Source: an uncultured Clostridia bacterium
GTDB taxonomy: Bacteria > Bacillota > Clostridia > Christensenellales > Aristaeellaceae
Assembly: GCA_937886445.1 (NCBI GenBank)
Contig: CALGBY010000064.1
Location: 7,293-71,292 of the forward strand
Length of the DNA stretch: 64,000 nt
Reading direction: 5' to 3'
This document shows positions 16,264-24,526 of this stretch, in pieces. The notes beneath the pieces are model-generated. The model worked only from the letters and a program-made list of their open reading frames with translations, did not search any database and had not been told where the DNA came from. Position 1 is the first letter of the stretch, and every line of letters starts with the position of its first letter. The position numbers and the translations under genes were made by a program.

Positions 16264-18580
16264 TCTTTTCAAAAGGCTGGCCGCGTTTCTGGTGTTCATC
16301 GCGCTCGCGGTGGGGGAATTTGCCCTGCTCGGCAGAAAGCAGGTGACCGCTCCTGTGCAGGAAAATACCGGCGCGGAGACGGAAAACGACGGCTATGCCG
16401 CCGCTCCGGCCGTGAACAGGCTGGACCTTGAAAGCAACCGGTATGTCCATCCCGCCGCGGAGGGCGGCCCGGGGCGCGAACTGTCCACAGAGGGCTTTGA
16501 TAAGCTGCTGGAAAACGACCGGCTGGAATTGTGGATGAGGACGGACTGCTGCGATATCCGCGTCGTGAACAAGGAAAACGGTTATGTATGGGGCGGTATC
16601 GAGGAAAGCACGACAAAGGATCTGAACAAGCGCTGGAAAAAGGTGGCCTCCTCTCTTCTGACGGTGAATTACCTGAACAGCCAGCTTACCGAGGAAACGG
16701 CCTATCTGGCGGATGAAGGCACCGGGAAGACCTGGGAATGCGTGAACGGTGAGGTGCGTATCCACTGCACCTTCCCGGATATCGGCCTCAAGGCGGAGCT
16801 TTCGCTGACTCTGAATGAAAACACGCTTACTGTGAGCCTGCCCGATGACGGGCTCCGTGAGGGAGCGGATTTTCCGGTCACCTCTGTCACCTTCCTTCCG
16901 TTTTTCGGCGCGGCAAGGCTGGATGAGACGAACGGCTACTTTTTCCTCCCGGACGGCTGCGGCGCGCTGATGCGTTTCACCGAGGGACGCGAGTACATCT
17001 CAAGCTTTGCAAGGCGCGTATACGGAAACGATCTCGGCATTGAAAGCGCGGATACGCTGAACGGGCTTTCCGATGTGGCGCTGAGACCGGTGGAATTTGC
17101 CGTGCCGGAGCGCGAGGTGATGATGCCGGTGTACGGCGCGGTGCACGGCGTACATGAGAATGCTTTTCTTACCGAGATCACGGGCGGGGCGGAGTATGCC
17201 CGGATCCTTGCCGACCCTGCCGCTCCGCGGCTCAATTATCACTATATCCGCACGGAATATATCTACCGTGAAGCCTATATCCAGCCCACCTCCCAGAACG
17301 GCTCGGGCGTGCGTGTGGTGCAGAGCGTGAGAAACAGCGTGGACCCCTGTCAGACCTATACCTTCCTGACCGGGGAGGACGCGGATTATTCCGGTATGGC
17401 CCGTGCCTACCGCGCCTCTCTTGAAAAAAGAGGCGTACTGACCCGGCTGCCCGGAACGGCTTCCCCCGCGCTGTGCCTGCGTGTCATCGCGGCTGTGCGG
17501 GACCGGGGAATGCTGACCAATTCCACTGTCCTGTCCACCGGCGCCGCAAAGATCCTTGAGATCGCGGACGCGCTTGAGAAGGCGGGAGCAGGCGATACGC
17601 TGTTTGTATTGGACGGAGCGTTTGAGGGAGGAACAGGCGGCTATGACCTGAAAAACGCTTCTCTTGAAGGGGAACTCGCGGACGGGAGCACGCTTGAGGA
17701 TTTGAACGCGCGTATCTGCGCCGCCGGGGGAAGACTGCTGCTGCGTTTTGACCCGATCCGGCTCACGGAGGATCAGTATACTCTCCGGACGGATATCGCC
17801 ACCCGCATTTCTCAGCAGCCGATCGTGATCTCCGCGGAAAATGATACGCTGCTTTTTCCGGAAACCCGCTACAGGAAAAACGGACAGATCTCCCTTTGCA
17901 CCGACAACGCGCTGCGGCTTGCCGCGGAGCATGGTCTGGATTGCTGCGCGGCCGGCATAGGCGAGCTTCTGTATTCGGATCACCAGAAAAACGAGGGGCT
18001 TACCCGTACGCAGGCCATGAACGGGCGGAAAACGCTTGCCGCTCAGGCCGGCGTTGCCGCTGTGGAAGCGCCGTACGCCTTCATGTGGGAAAATGTCCGT
18101 ACGGCGTCCGGCCTGCCGATGTCCGCTTCCCAGTACCTGTATGAGACCGATACCGTGCCGTTCCTTCAGATGGTGGTCCACGGCAGTATCACACTGTACG
18201 CCCCCGCCGCGAACGAAAACGGCATGAGCACGGGAGACGCGCTGCGCTGTATCGAATACGGGCAGTATCCCTCCTTCGTCATTACGGGATCGGATAATTA
18301 TACGCTGAAGGACAGCGCGCTGACGGGTGTGTATTCCAGCTGCTGGGATACCCTTGAAAGCGATGTCGCGCGCATGGCGCTCACCGTGAAAGAGGCGCTG
18401 AACGGCCTTGAAAGTACGCGTGTGATATCTCATGACGCGCTTGGCACGGGAACGGTGCGCGTGACTTACGAAAACGGTACCCGCATCTATGTCAATTACG
18501 GAACAGTCAACGCGGAAGCGGACGGATATACTGTGCCCGCGCGGGGATATCTGCGCGCCGATACGCCGGAAGCAAGATAA
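16256..18580 (+). CDS. DUF5696-like exported protein
   Basis: A 774-residue protein with a single N-terminal membrane helix (residues 9-24) and a large external part, resembling the DUF5696 family found beside clostridial sugar ABC transporters. Conserved-looking segments include LELWMRTDCCDIRVVNKENG (start of the domain), YFFLPDGCGALMRF and, near the C-terminus, NYTLKDSALTGVYSSCW. Parts of the second half (LFVLDGAF, LLLRFDPIRL, PYAFMWENVRT) look like a TIM-barrel, so an undescribed glycosidase or glycan-binding role is possible, but I cannot name catalytic residues. GTG start at 16256 inside the previous gene, with AAGGAGG nine nt upstream. Family call is from memory of the pattern. Confidence 0.6.
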   Translation: MSDLFKRLAAFLVFIALAVGEFALLGRKQVTAPVQENTGAETENDGYAAAPAVNRLDLESNRYVHPAAEGGPGRELSTEGFDKLLENDRLELWMRTDCCDIRVVNKENGYVWGGIEESTTKDLNKRWKKVASSLLTVNYLNSQLTEETAYLADEGTGKTWECVNGEVRIHCTFPDIGLKAELSLTLNENTLTVSLPDDGLREGADFPVTSVTFLPFFGAARLDETNGYFFLPDGCGALMRFTEGREYISSFARRVYGNDLGIESADTLNGLSDVALRPVEFAVPEREVMMPVYGAVHGVHENAFLTEITGGAEYARILADPAAPRLNYHYIRTEYIYREAYIQPTSQNGSGVRVVQSVRNSVDPCQTYTFLTGEDADYSGMARAYRASLEKRGVLTRLPGTASPALCLRVIAAVRDRGMLTNSTVLSTGAAKILEIADALEKAGAGDTLFVLDGAFEGGTGGYDLKNASLEGELADGSTLEDLNARICAAGGRLLLRFDPIRLTEDQYTLRTDIATRISQQPIVISAENDTLLFPETRYRKNGQISLCTDNALRLAAEHGLDCCAAGIGELLYSDHQKNEGLTRTQAMNGRKTLAAQAGVAAVEAPYAFMWENVRTASGLPMSASQYLYETDTVPFLQMVVHGSITLYAPAANENGMSTGDALRCIEYGQYPSFVITGSDNYTLKDSALTGVYSSCWDTLESDVARMALTVKEALNGLESTRVISHDALGTGTVRVTYENGTRIYVNYGTVNAEADGYTVPARGYLRADTPEAR

Positions 18581-18599
18581 ACGGAAGGAGGAGACCGGA

Positions 18600-19466
18600 A
18601 TGAAAAAAAGGCGGATCATCAACGGCTACCTGTTTGTTCTGCTGTGGATCATCGGCTTTCTTATCTTTACCTGCTGGCCGGTGATCTATTCCCTGTACCT
18701 CAGCCTGTGCAGTGTGCGCATCGTTCCGGGATCGGTGCAGACGGAATTCATCGGTATCACGAATTATCTTGACGCTTTCCGGTCGGATGTGAATTTTACG
18801 GGGCTGCTGCTTCCAAAGCTCAGGGATCTGGCGGTGTATACGCCGATGGTCGTCGTGTTCAGCCTGATCTGCGCGATGCTGCTCAACGGGAAATTCCGCT
18901 TCCGTACGGTGTTCAGAGCCATCTTCTTTATGCCCGTGGTCATGATCGGAGGACCGGTCATCAGCAATCTGATCTCCGGCAAGGCGCAGGAGGTGATCAA
19001 CCCGGACAAGTTCATGATCTACCGCTTCTTTACGGAGCTGCCTCAAAGCGTCAGCTTCGCCGGAAGTCCCTTCCTGTTTATCTTTGATAACCTTGTTCTG
19101 ATCCTGTGGTATTCCGGCGTGCAGATCATTCTGTTTATCGCCAGCCTTCAGAAAACGGACCGTTCCATTCTGGAGGCCGCCCGCATCGACGGTGCCTCGG
19201 GCTGGGAGATCTTCTGGAAGATCACGCTGCCCTCTCTCAGGGGCATCACGATGATCACCACTGTTTATACAGTGGTCAATCTGGCGCAGATGGACGGGGA
19301 ACTGAATACCTATATCGCGAACTACATGTTTTCCTCAACGAAGGTGTACAGCTATTCGGCGGCAATGGCCTGGATCTATATGCTGGTGCAATTGATACTG
19401 ATCCTGCTGGTGTTTATGATCCTGCATGAAAAGAAAGAAAAACCGGGAGCGGAACGGGGGAGGTGA
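18600..19466 (+). CDS. Sugar ABC transporter permease, MalF-like (pair 2)
   Basis: A 288-residue six-helix permease with the EAA loop EAARIDGASGWEIFWKITLPSL. The ATG at 18600 follows GGAAGGAGGAG. It is clearly diverged from the pair-1 MalF protein, so the cluster carries two distinct importers, or one importer with alternative membrane parts. Its end overlaps the ribosome site of the following gene. Confidence 0.92.
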   Translation: MKKRRIINGYLFVLLWIIGFLIFTCWPVIYSLYLSLCSVRIVPGSVQTEFIGITNYLDAFRSDVNFTGLLLPKLRDLAVYTPMVVVFSLICAMLLNGKFRFRTVFRAIFFMPVVMIGGPVISNLISGKAQEVINPDKFMIYRFFTELPQSVSFAGSPFLFIFDNLVLILWYSGVQIILFIASLQKTDRSILEAARIDGASGWEIFWKITLPSLRGITMITTVYTVVNLAQMDGELNTYIANYMFSSTKVYSYSAAMAWIYMLVQLILILLVFMILHEKKEKPGAERGR

Positions 19467-19471
19467 TCGGG

Positions 19472-20404
19472 GTGAAAAAAGCAAAGCGGGCGGAGATACG
19501 GAAGCGTACCGGATGGGAATGGCAGAGAACGCGTGTTTTCGGCGTAAAGACCGTGCGCTATATCCTTTTGCTCGCCTTCACCTTTGCCTATATTTATCCG
19601 CTGCTGTATATGAACACGGTCAGCCTGATGGATGTGAAGGACCTGGCCAACCCGTCCGTCACATGGATCCCGAGCAGCATTTATACCGGAAATTACGAAA
19701 AAGCGCTCAAGGTGCTGAACCTCGGGAACACGCTTCCCGTATCCCTCCTGCTTTCCGCTGTGCCCGCTCTGCTGCAGACTGTGGCGGCGGGCCTGACGGG
19801 CTACGGCCTGGCAAGGTATCAGTTTCCCGGGCGGAAGGTGATCATCGTTCTGATCGTGACCACATTCTTTATTCCTCCGCAGATCACGATGATCCCGAAA
19901 TATATGCTGTTCAGCAGGCTGGGGCTGCTCGAAACGCCTCTGTGCATCCTTTTGCCCGCTCTCGGCGGGCAGGGGATCAACAGCGCGATCTTCGTGCTGG
20001 TGTTCTATCAGTTTTTTGACAGCTATCCGGTATCGCTGGATGAGGCGGCCAAGCTGGACGGCGCTTCCGACTGGACGATCTTCTGGAAGATCGCGCTGCC
20101 GGTATCGGTGCCGGCGATGATCATCAGCCTGCTGTTTTCCTTTGTATGGTACTGGAACGAAACCTATATATCCTCACTTTTCCTGAACGGCACCTGGCAA
20201 TCGCTTACGATCGCGCTGAAAAACTTCAGCTTTTCCTTCAGCAGGATGTATCCCACCGTGCCCGGCAGCATCGCGAACCAGCTGAGCGAGGGCGTTACGA
20301 TGGCGGCGACCAACATATCGATTCTGCCGCTGGCGCTGTTCTACCTGCTCGTGCAGCGGCAGTTTGTGGAAAGTGTGGATAAATCCGGCATAACCGGGAT
20401 CTGA
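19472..20404 (+). CDS. Sugar ABC transporter permease, MalG-like (pair 2)
   Basis: A 310-residue six-helix permease with EAA loop DEAAKLDGASDWTIFWKIALP. I prefer the GTG at 19472 because GGGGGAGGTGA lies just in front of it; a GTG three codons earlier lies inside that ribosome site. An arginine/lysine-rich N-terminal tail of about 25 residues precedes the first helix. Followed closely by the secreted hydrolase gene. Confidence 0.92.
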   Translation: MKKAKRAEIRKRTGWEWQRTRVFGVKTVRYILLLAFTFAYIYPLLYMNTVSLMDVKDLANPSVTWIPSSIYTGNYEKALKVLNLGNTLPVSLLLSAVPALLQTVAAGLTGYGLARYQFPGRKVIIVLIVTTFFIPPQITMIPKYMLFSRLGLLETPLCILLPALGGQGINSAIFVLVFYQFFDSYPVSLDEAAKLDGASDWTIFWKIALPVSVPAMIISLLFSFVWYWNETYISSLFLNGTWQSLTIALKNFSFSFSRMYPTVPGSIANQLSEGVTMAATNISILPLALFYLLVQRQFVESVDKSGITGI

Positions 20405-20414
20405 AAGGAGAAAT

Positions 20415-21800
20415 ATGATGCGAAAGTGGTTTGCTTTGCTGATGCTGTCGGTACTGTGCCTGAATTGCGCCCTTGCCGAAACCGGAGAGACGGTGGATGT
20501 GTATATCAGGGCGGATACGGTGCTGAACAGTGATTTTTCCGGCTTCGGTATCGAATGGGATCCTCACGCGGAATCCAGAGTGACCGACAGTGAATGGCAG
20601 ACGCTGACGGAGCGGGTGGAATACCTGCGGCCGGAGCTGGTGCGCTGCATGGTGCTGGCCAGATGGTATCTGAAGGTCTCCGGTGATACGGTGAAGGCGG
20701 ATCTGGACAATTATGAGATGCGGCGCGCGATGAAGGTATTGGACTGGTGCCAGGAGCACGGCGTCACGGTGGTCTGGGGCGACTGGGGTCCGGCCGGAAG
20801 GATGCGCTTTGACGATCGTCAATGGGCGGAGGGCATGGCCCTGTGCCTGGACAGGCTGATAAATGAAATGGGTTACACCTGCATAAAGTATGTGAATATC
20901 GGCAATGAACCGGACGGAAGCTGGTCTGACTGCGGAAACTTCCGGCTTTACGCCGCCGGTGTGCGCAACCTGTATGCGGAGCTGGAAAAGCGCGGCCTGC
21001 TTGAGAAGGTCTCCGTTTCCGGCCCGGATGTATACGGAGAATGGAGCTGGCTGGATAAAGCGGCGGATGAGCTGGACGGTCAGCTGGGCAATTTTGACTT
21101 TCACTGGTATCCCGATGCCGCGGGGATCGCGGCGGGAAACCCGGAGATCAGGCTGAGGAGAAAACTGAAAAACCTGTCTGATAAGCTGGGCGGAAGACAT
21201 GTGTTTATCTGTGAGACCGGCATCGCGGACGGCAAGACCGCCGCGGACCAGCAGCCGAATGTGCGGGAATTCTGGTACGGAGTCGCTCTTTCGGACGCGC
21301 TGGTGCAGTATACACGCGCAGGCATTTCCGGTGTGATCGTGTGGGACCTTGAGGATTCCATGCACCCGACCGGTAAGGAATACAAAACCTGGGGATTTTA
21401 TAATATGAAGGGAGGTGAAAGCGAACAGGCGCTGCGTCCGTGGTACTACGCGTATTCTCTGCTGTGCAGGCTGTTCAGGAGCGGCATGAAAGTGCTGGCG
21501 ACAGAATGCTCAGATGACTGGGGGATCCGCGTACTGGCGGCGGAGGATGAGAAAGGCGGTTTCAGTATCGTTGTTGTGAACAACAGTGATGAACCGAAAA
21601 CGGTGCGGCTTTTCCTGAATGATATGAAGCCCTTTGAACAAATGTATATTTACAGGAATTTCGAATCGGACCATCCGGAAGATGAAAAAGGCTTCCCGGC
21701 AGTAAGCGAGGTACGGACAGGCGCCCTTTGCGGAACTGAAATGACGGTGGAAATGCCTACCAACGGAACTGTTTACCTGACGACCTATGAACAAAACTGA
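20415..21800 (+). CDS. Secreted clan GH-A glycoside hydrolase, family unassigned
   Basis: A 461-residue enzyme with a signal peptide (1-21, ending ALAE). The body has the (beta/alpha)8 signs of clan GH-A: an Asn-Glu acid/base pair in YVNIGNEPDGSW (about residue 163) and a probable nucleophile Glu in FICETGIADG (about 267), followed by VIVWDLEDSMH. A small beta domain ends the protein. It is a clear paralogue of the cytoplasmic enzyme at 23114 (shared GFG.xWDPH motif near the start, QPNV and IWDL.D.MH). Given the operon it may attack mannan outside the cell, but I cannot place it in a numbered family. ATG at 20415 or 20418, AAAGGAG upstream. Confidence 0.75.
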   Translation: MMRKWFALLMLSVLCLNCALAETGETVDVYIRADTVLNSDFSGFGIEWDPHAESRVTDSEWQTLTERVEYLRPELVRCMVLARWYLKVSGDTVKADLDNYEMRRAMKVLDWCQEHGVTVVWGDWGPAGRMRFDDRQWAEGMALCLDRLINEMGYTCIKYVNIGNEPDGSWSDCGNFRLYAAGVRNLYAELEKRGLLEKVSVSGPDVYGEWSWLDKAADELDGQLGNFDFHWYPDAAGIAAGNPEIRLRRKLKNLSDKLGGRHVFICETGIADGKTAADQQPNVREFWYGVALSDALVQYTRAGISGVIVWDLEDSMHPTGKEYKTWGFYNMKGGESEQALRPWYYAYSLLCRLFRSGMKVLATECSDDWGIRVLAAEDEKGGFSIVVVNNSDEPKTVRLFLNDMKPFEQMYIYRNFESDHPEDEKGFPAVSEVRTGALCGTEMTVEMPTNGTVYLTTYEQN

Positions 21801-21814
21801 TGGAGGAGACTGAA

Positions 21815-22939
21815 ATGAAGAAACTGCTGGTTCTTGCGCTGGTTATCGCGCTGCTGTCTGTGGCGGGACTTACCGCCGCTCTCGACGAGGAAAACAACGG
21901 CTATGATCTGACTGTGTATGTAAAGAACACCGCTGCCTGGGATGTCATCAACATTTACGCCTGGGACAACTATGACGGTGCTGCCACGAATCTGGAATGG
22001 GTCGAGACCCCGATGAAGGATCTGGGCAATGGCTGGAAGGCCTATACCCTCACCGCCTACGGCAAGGATTTCTTCCTTTGCTTCCAGAACGGCGGTTCTT
22101 CCTGGACCAACGATGTGCCCGTACTGCCCGATGCCACCGAGGTGTGGCTTGATCTGAAGGCGGAAGTGAAGGCGGACCGTCAGGTGTGCCAGTATACCGA
22201 GGACCGCTTCAACTGGGAAGACGGTGTCGCTCTGACCGTGAACATGAAGAATGAGGCGGGCTGGGAGATCGTGAATATCTATGCCTGGGATAACTATGAC
22301 GGCGCTGCCACCAATCTGGAATGGGTAGAAACCCCCATGGCGGATGCTGAGGAAGGCTGGAAGACCTACACCCTGACCGCCTACGGCAAGGATTTCTTCC
22401 TCTGCTTCCAGAACGGCGGATCCTCCTGGACCAATGATGTGCCCGTACTGCCCGGCATGCTTGAAGTGACCCTGGTGCTGAAGGATGAAGTGAAGGCGGA
22501 CCGTCAGGTGTGCCAGTATCTGCTCAGCGAAGCCCCCGCCGAAGAAGCTGCTCCTGCTGAGGAAGCCGCTCCCGTTGAGGAAGCTGCCCCTGCTGAGGAT
22601 GCCGCTCCCGCTGAGGATCGCGGAGAAGGCACCGCGCTTACCGTTTATATGAAGAACGATGCCGCCTGGGAAGTGATCAATATCTTTGCCTGGGATGATT
22701 ACAACGGCGAAGCGACGGACATGGAATGGGTCGAGACCCCCATGGCGGCGGGTGAGAACGGCTGGTACAGCTTTACCCTGCACACCTGGAAGGAATTCTA
22801 TCTCTGCTTCCAGAACGGCGGTTCCGTATGGTCCAATGATGTTCCTGTGGAAGCCGGTGCTTCCGAGGTGTACCTGATCATGAAGGATCAGATCAAGGGA
22901 GACCGTCAGGTGTGCCAGTATACCGAGGACAGACCGTAA
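21815..22939 (+). CDS. Secreted protein with three tandem CBM-like repeats
   Basis: A 374-residue exported protein (signal peptide 1-23) made of three repeats of about 95 residues: roughly 32-127, 139-235 and 274-374. Each carries INIYAWDxYxG, EWVETPM, then FxLCFQNGGSxWxNDVPV and DRQVCQY. The pattern of paired aromatic residues and the QNGGSxWxND turn resembles starch-binding CBM25/26 modules, suggesting glycan binding; here the ligand is more likely the mannan handled by the operon. Repeats 1 and 2 are very alike even in DNA, so the duplication is recent. An acidic Ala/Pro/Glu linker (about 238-270) separates repeat 3. No enzyme domain and no anchor is seen. ATG at 21815 follows GGAGGAG. Confidence 0.8.
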   Translation: MKKLLVLALVIALLSVAGLTAALDEENNGYDLTVYVKNTAAWDVINIYAWDNYDGAATNLEWVETPMKDLGNGWKAYTLTAYGKDFFLCFQNGGSSWTNDVPVLPDATEVWLDLKAEVKADRQVCQYTEDRFNWEDGVALTVNMKNEAGWEIVNIYAWDNYDGAATNLEWVETPMADAEEGWKTYTLTAYGKDFFLCFQNGGSSWTNDVPVLPGMLEVTLVLKDEVKADRQVCQYLLSEAPAEEAAPAEEAAPVEEAAPAEDAAPAEDRGEGTALTVYMKNDAAWEVINIFAWDDYNGEATDMEWVETPMAAGENGWYSFTLHTWKEFYLCFQNGGSVWSNDVPVEAGASEVYLIMKDQIKGDRQVCQYTEDRP

Positions 22940-22974
22940 TAAACTGCTTACTGTTTCGGTAAAATAACTGATCG

Positions 22975-23038
22975 GGGCGGTACGGGGGAGCCTTGCTTCC
23001 TCCGTGCCGCCCTTCAGCAGGCTTCAGCCTGTTTGTTT
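22975..23038 (+). terminator. Tandem stem-loops after the repeat protein gene
   Basis: A GC-rich stem (GGGCGG..CCGCCC, 22975-23012) is followed by CAGGC-TTCA-GCCTG and TTTGTTT (23018-23038). Probably a partial terminator, since the next two genes belong functionally to the same locus and show no obvious strong promoter in the 175-nt gap. Confidence 0.6.
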
Positions 23039-23113
23039 CAGGTGCTCCGGACCCGCGCTGCGGGGCGGGATCCGTTATGCTTTTTCGGATACAAATACAA
23101 AGGGGGAAATGAG

Positions 23114-24490
23114 ATGAGCTGTTCCGCGATGCCGGAGTTGTGCTATACAGTATGCAATGAAGGAAAGGGATTCAGAAAATTCCGCGGTCTGGGGGTGCAG
23201 TGGGACCCTCACGGAGTGCATCCGGTCACGGATGAGGAATGGAAAACCATTACGGAACATGCCCGGGCAATGGATCCGGCTTTTGTGCGCCTGATGATCT
23301 ATGCCCCTACCTATTGCGCCGGAATGGGAGAGGACGGGGAGCCTGTATACCGTTTTGACAGCAACGGTGTTCAGGCGCTGCTGAGGGAACTGGACTGGCT
23401 TGAGAGCCATCATGTGGAAACGGTACTGGGCGAATGGGAGGCTCCGGGACGCTTCGGAGGCCCCTTTGAAGGCATTGAGACCGGTGATGAGCGTTGGACG
23501 AAGATCATCGGCGGTTTTTTGGATTATCTGATCAATGAGAAGAAGTATACCTGTATACACTATTTCAATTATATCAATGAAGCCAATTCGGAATGGTCCT
23601 GGTGCGCGGATTGGGAGAAATGGCGCAAGGGGATCCTTTCACTTCATGAGGAACTGGTAAAACGCGGTCTGGACGGAAAGATCGGGATCACCGGCCCGGA
23701 CAGCGTATGGGATGAGGAAGACGCGTGGATCCGGAACACGGCGGAGGACAAGGCTGTCCATGACCGGGTCGCGATTTATGATATCCATATGTATCCCACC
23801 ATTGAAGAGATCCGCTCCGGAAAGGTGGAGGAAAAGATCCGCGCGAATCACCTGATCGCCCCGGATAAGGATTTCTATATGACAGAGGTGGGCATGCTGA
23901 CCGGAAAAACGATGGGTGATTCGCAGCCGAATGTGAAAACCTACGCGTACGGGGTGATCATGGCCGATGTGGCGGCGCAGGTCATTTCCGGCGGACTGAA
24001 CGCGCTGTCCATATGGGATCTGGATGACGCGATGCACAATCAGGGCAACGGATATCCTAAAACCGATATCCGCTCGCTGAAGATGTGGGGCTTTTTCAAT
24101 TCCGTTGCCGGGCGTGTTTTCGGGATGCCGGAGGAGGAAAAGCTGCGCCCGCACTTTTTCACCTGGTCTCTGATGTGCCGTCTTTTCCGTCCGGGCAGCG
24201 AGGTGCTGAAAACGGCGGGCGATACGGATATGCCGCGTATCACGGCGATGAGAAGCCCGGAGGGCAGGCTGAATATGATGCTTGTGAACCACAGTGAGAG
24301 CGGGAAAGAAACGGAGCTTCTTTTGCCTGTTCCGGATGGCACCCGCTTTACCTGTTATGTATACCGTGAGAACGGACGAAAAACAGACGGGAAGGGATAT
24401 CCTCTTCCTGAGGGAACCGCTGTGTGTGAAAACGGCAGGATAAGTATGTCTGTTTTGCCGATGGAGGTTGTATTCCTCGAAGAAGAATAA
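23114..24490 (+). CDS. Cytoplasmic clan GH-A glycoside hydrolase, paralogue of 20415
   Basis: A 458-residue enzyme without signal peptide. Catalytic residues by pattern: acid/base Glu in YINEANSEWSW, nucleophile Glu in FYMTEVGMLTG, and the same downstream SQPNVKTYAYGV and SIWDLDDAMH blocks as the secreted paralogue. The shared N-terminal block is GLGVQWDPHG. The pair looks like a duplication split between outside and inside the cell, so that long chains and imported oligosaccharides are cut by related active sites. The ATG at 23114 follows AGGGGGA; an ATG at 23109 is followed by an immediate stop. Substrate unproven. Confidence 0.72.
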   Translation: MSCSAMPELCYTVCNEGKGFRKFRGLGVQWDPHGVHPVTDEEWKTITEHARAMDPAFVRLMIYAPTYCAGMGEDGEPVYRFDSNGVQALLRELDWLESHHVETVLGEWEAPGRFGGPFEGIETGDERWTKIIGGFLDYLINEKKYTCIHYFNYINEANSEWSWCADWEKWRKGILSLHEELVKRGLDGKIGITGPDSVWDEEDAWIRNTAEDKAVHDRVAIYDIHMYPTIEEIRSGKVEEKIRANHLIAPDKDFYMTEVGMLTGKTMGDSQPNVKTYAYGVIMADVAAQVISGGLNALSIWDLDDAMHNQGNGYPKTDIRSLKMWGFFNSVAGRVFGMPEEEKLRPHFFTWSLMCRLFRPGSEVLKTAGDTDMPRITAMRSPEGRLNMMLVNHSESGKETELLLPVPDGTRFTCYVYRENGRKTDGKGYPLPEGTAVCENGRISMSVLPMEVVFLEEE

Positions 24491-24526
24491 TATAATACCA
24501 TCGATAACGATTCGGAGGCGTACTGT

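Noticed and set aside
21905..22930. Long DNA repeats as a possible mobile or CRISPR-like array
   Set aside because: The repeats are in frame and encode three protein modules of the CBM-like gene.
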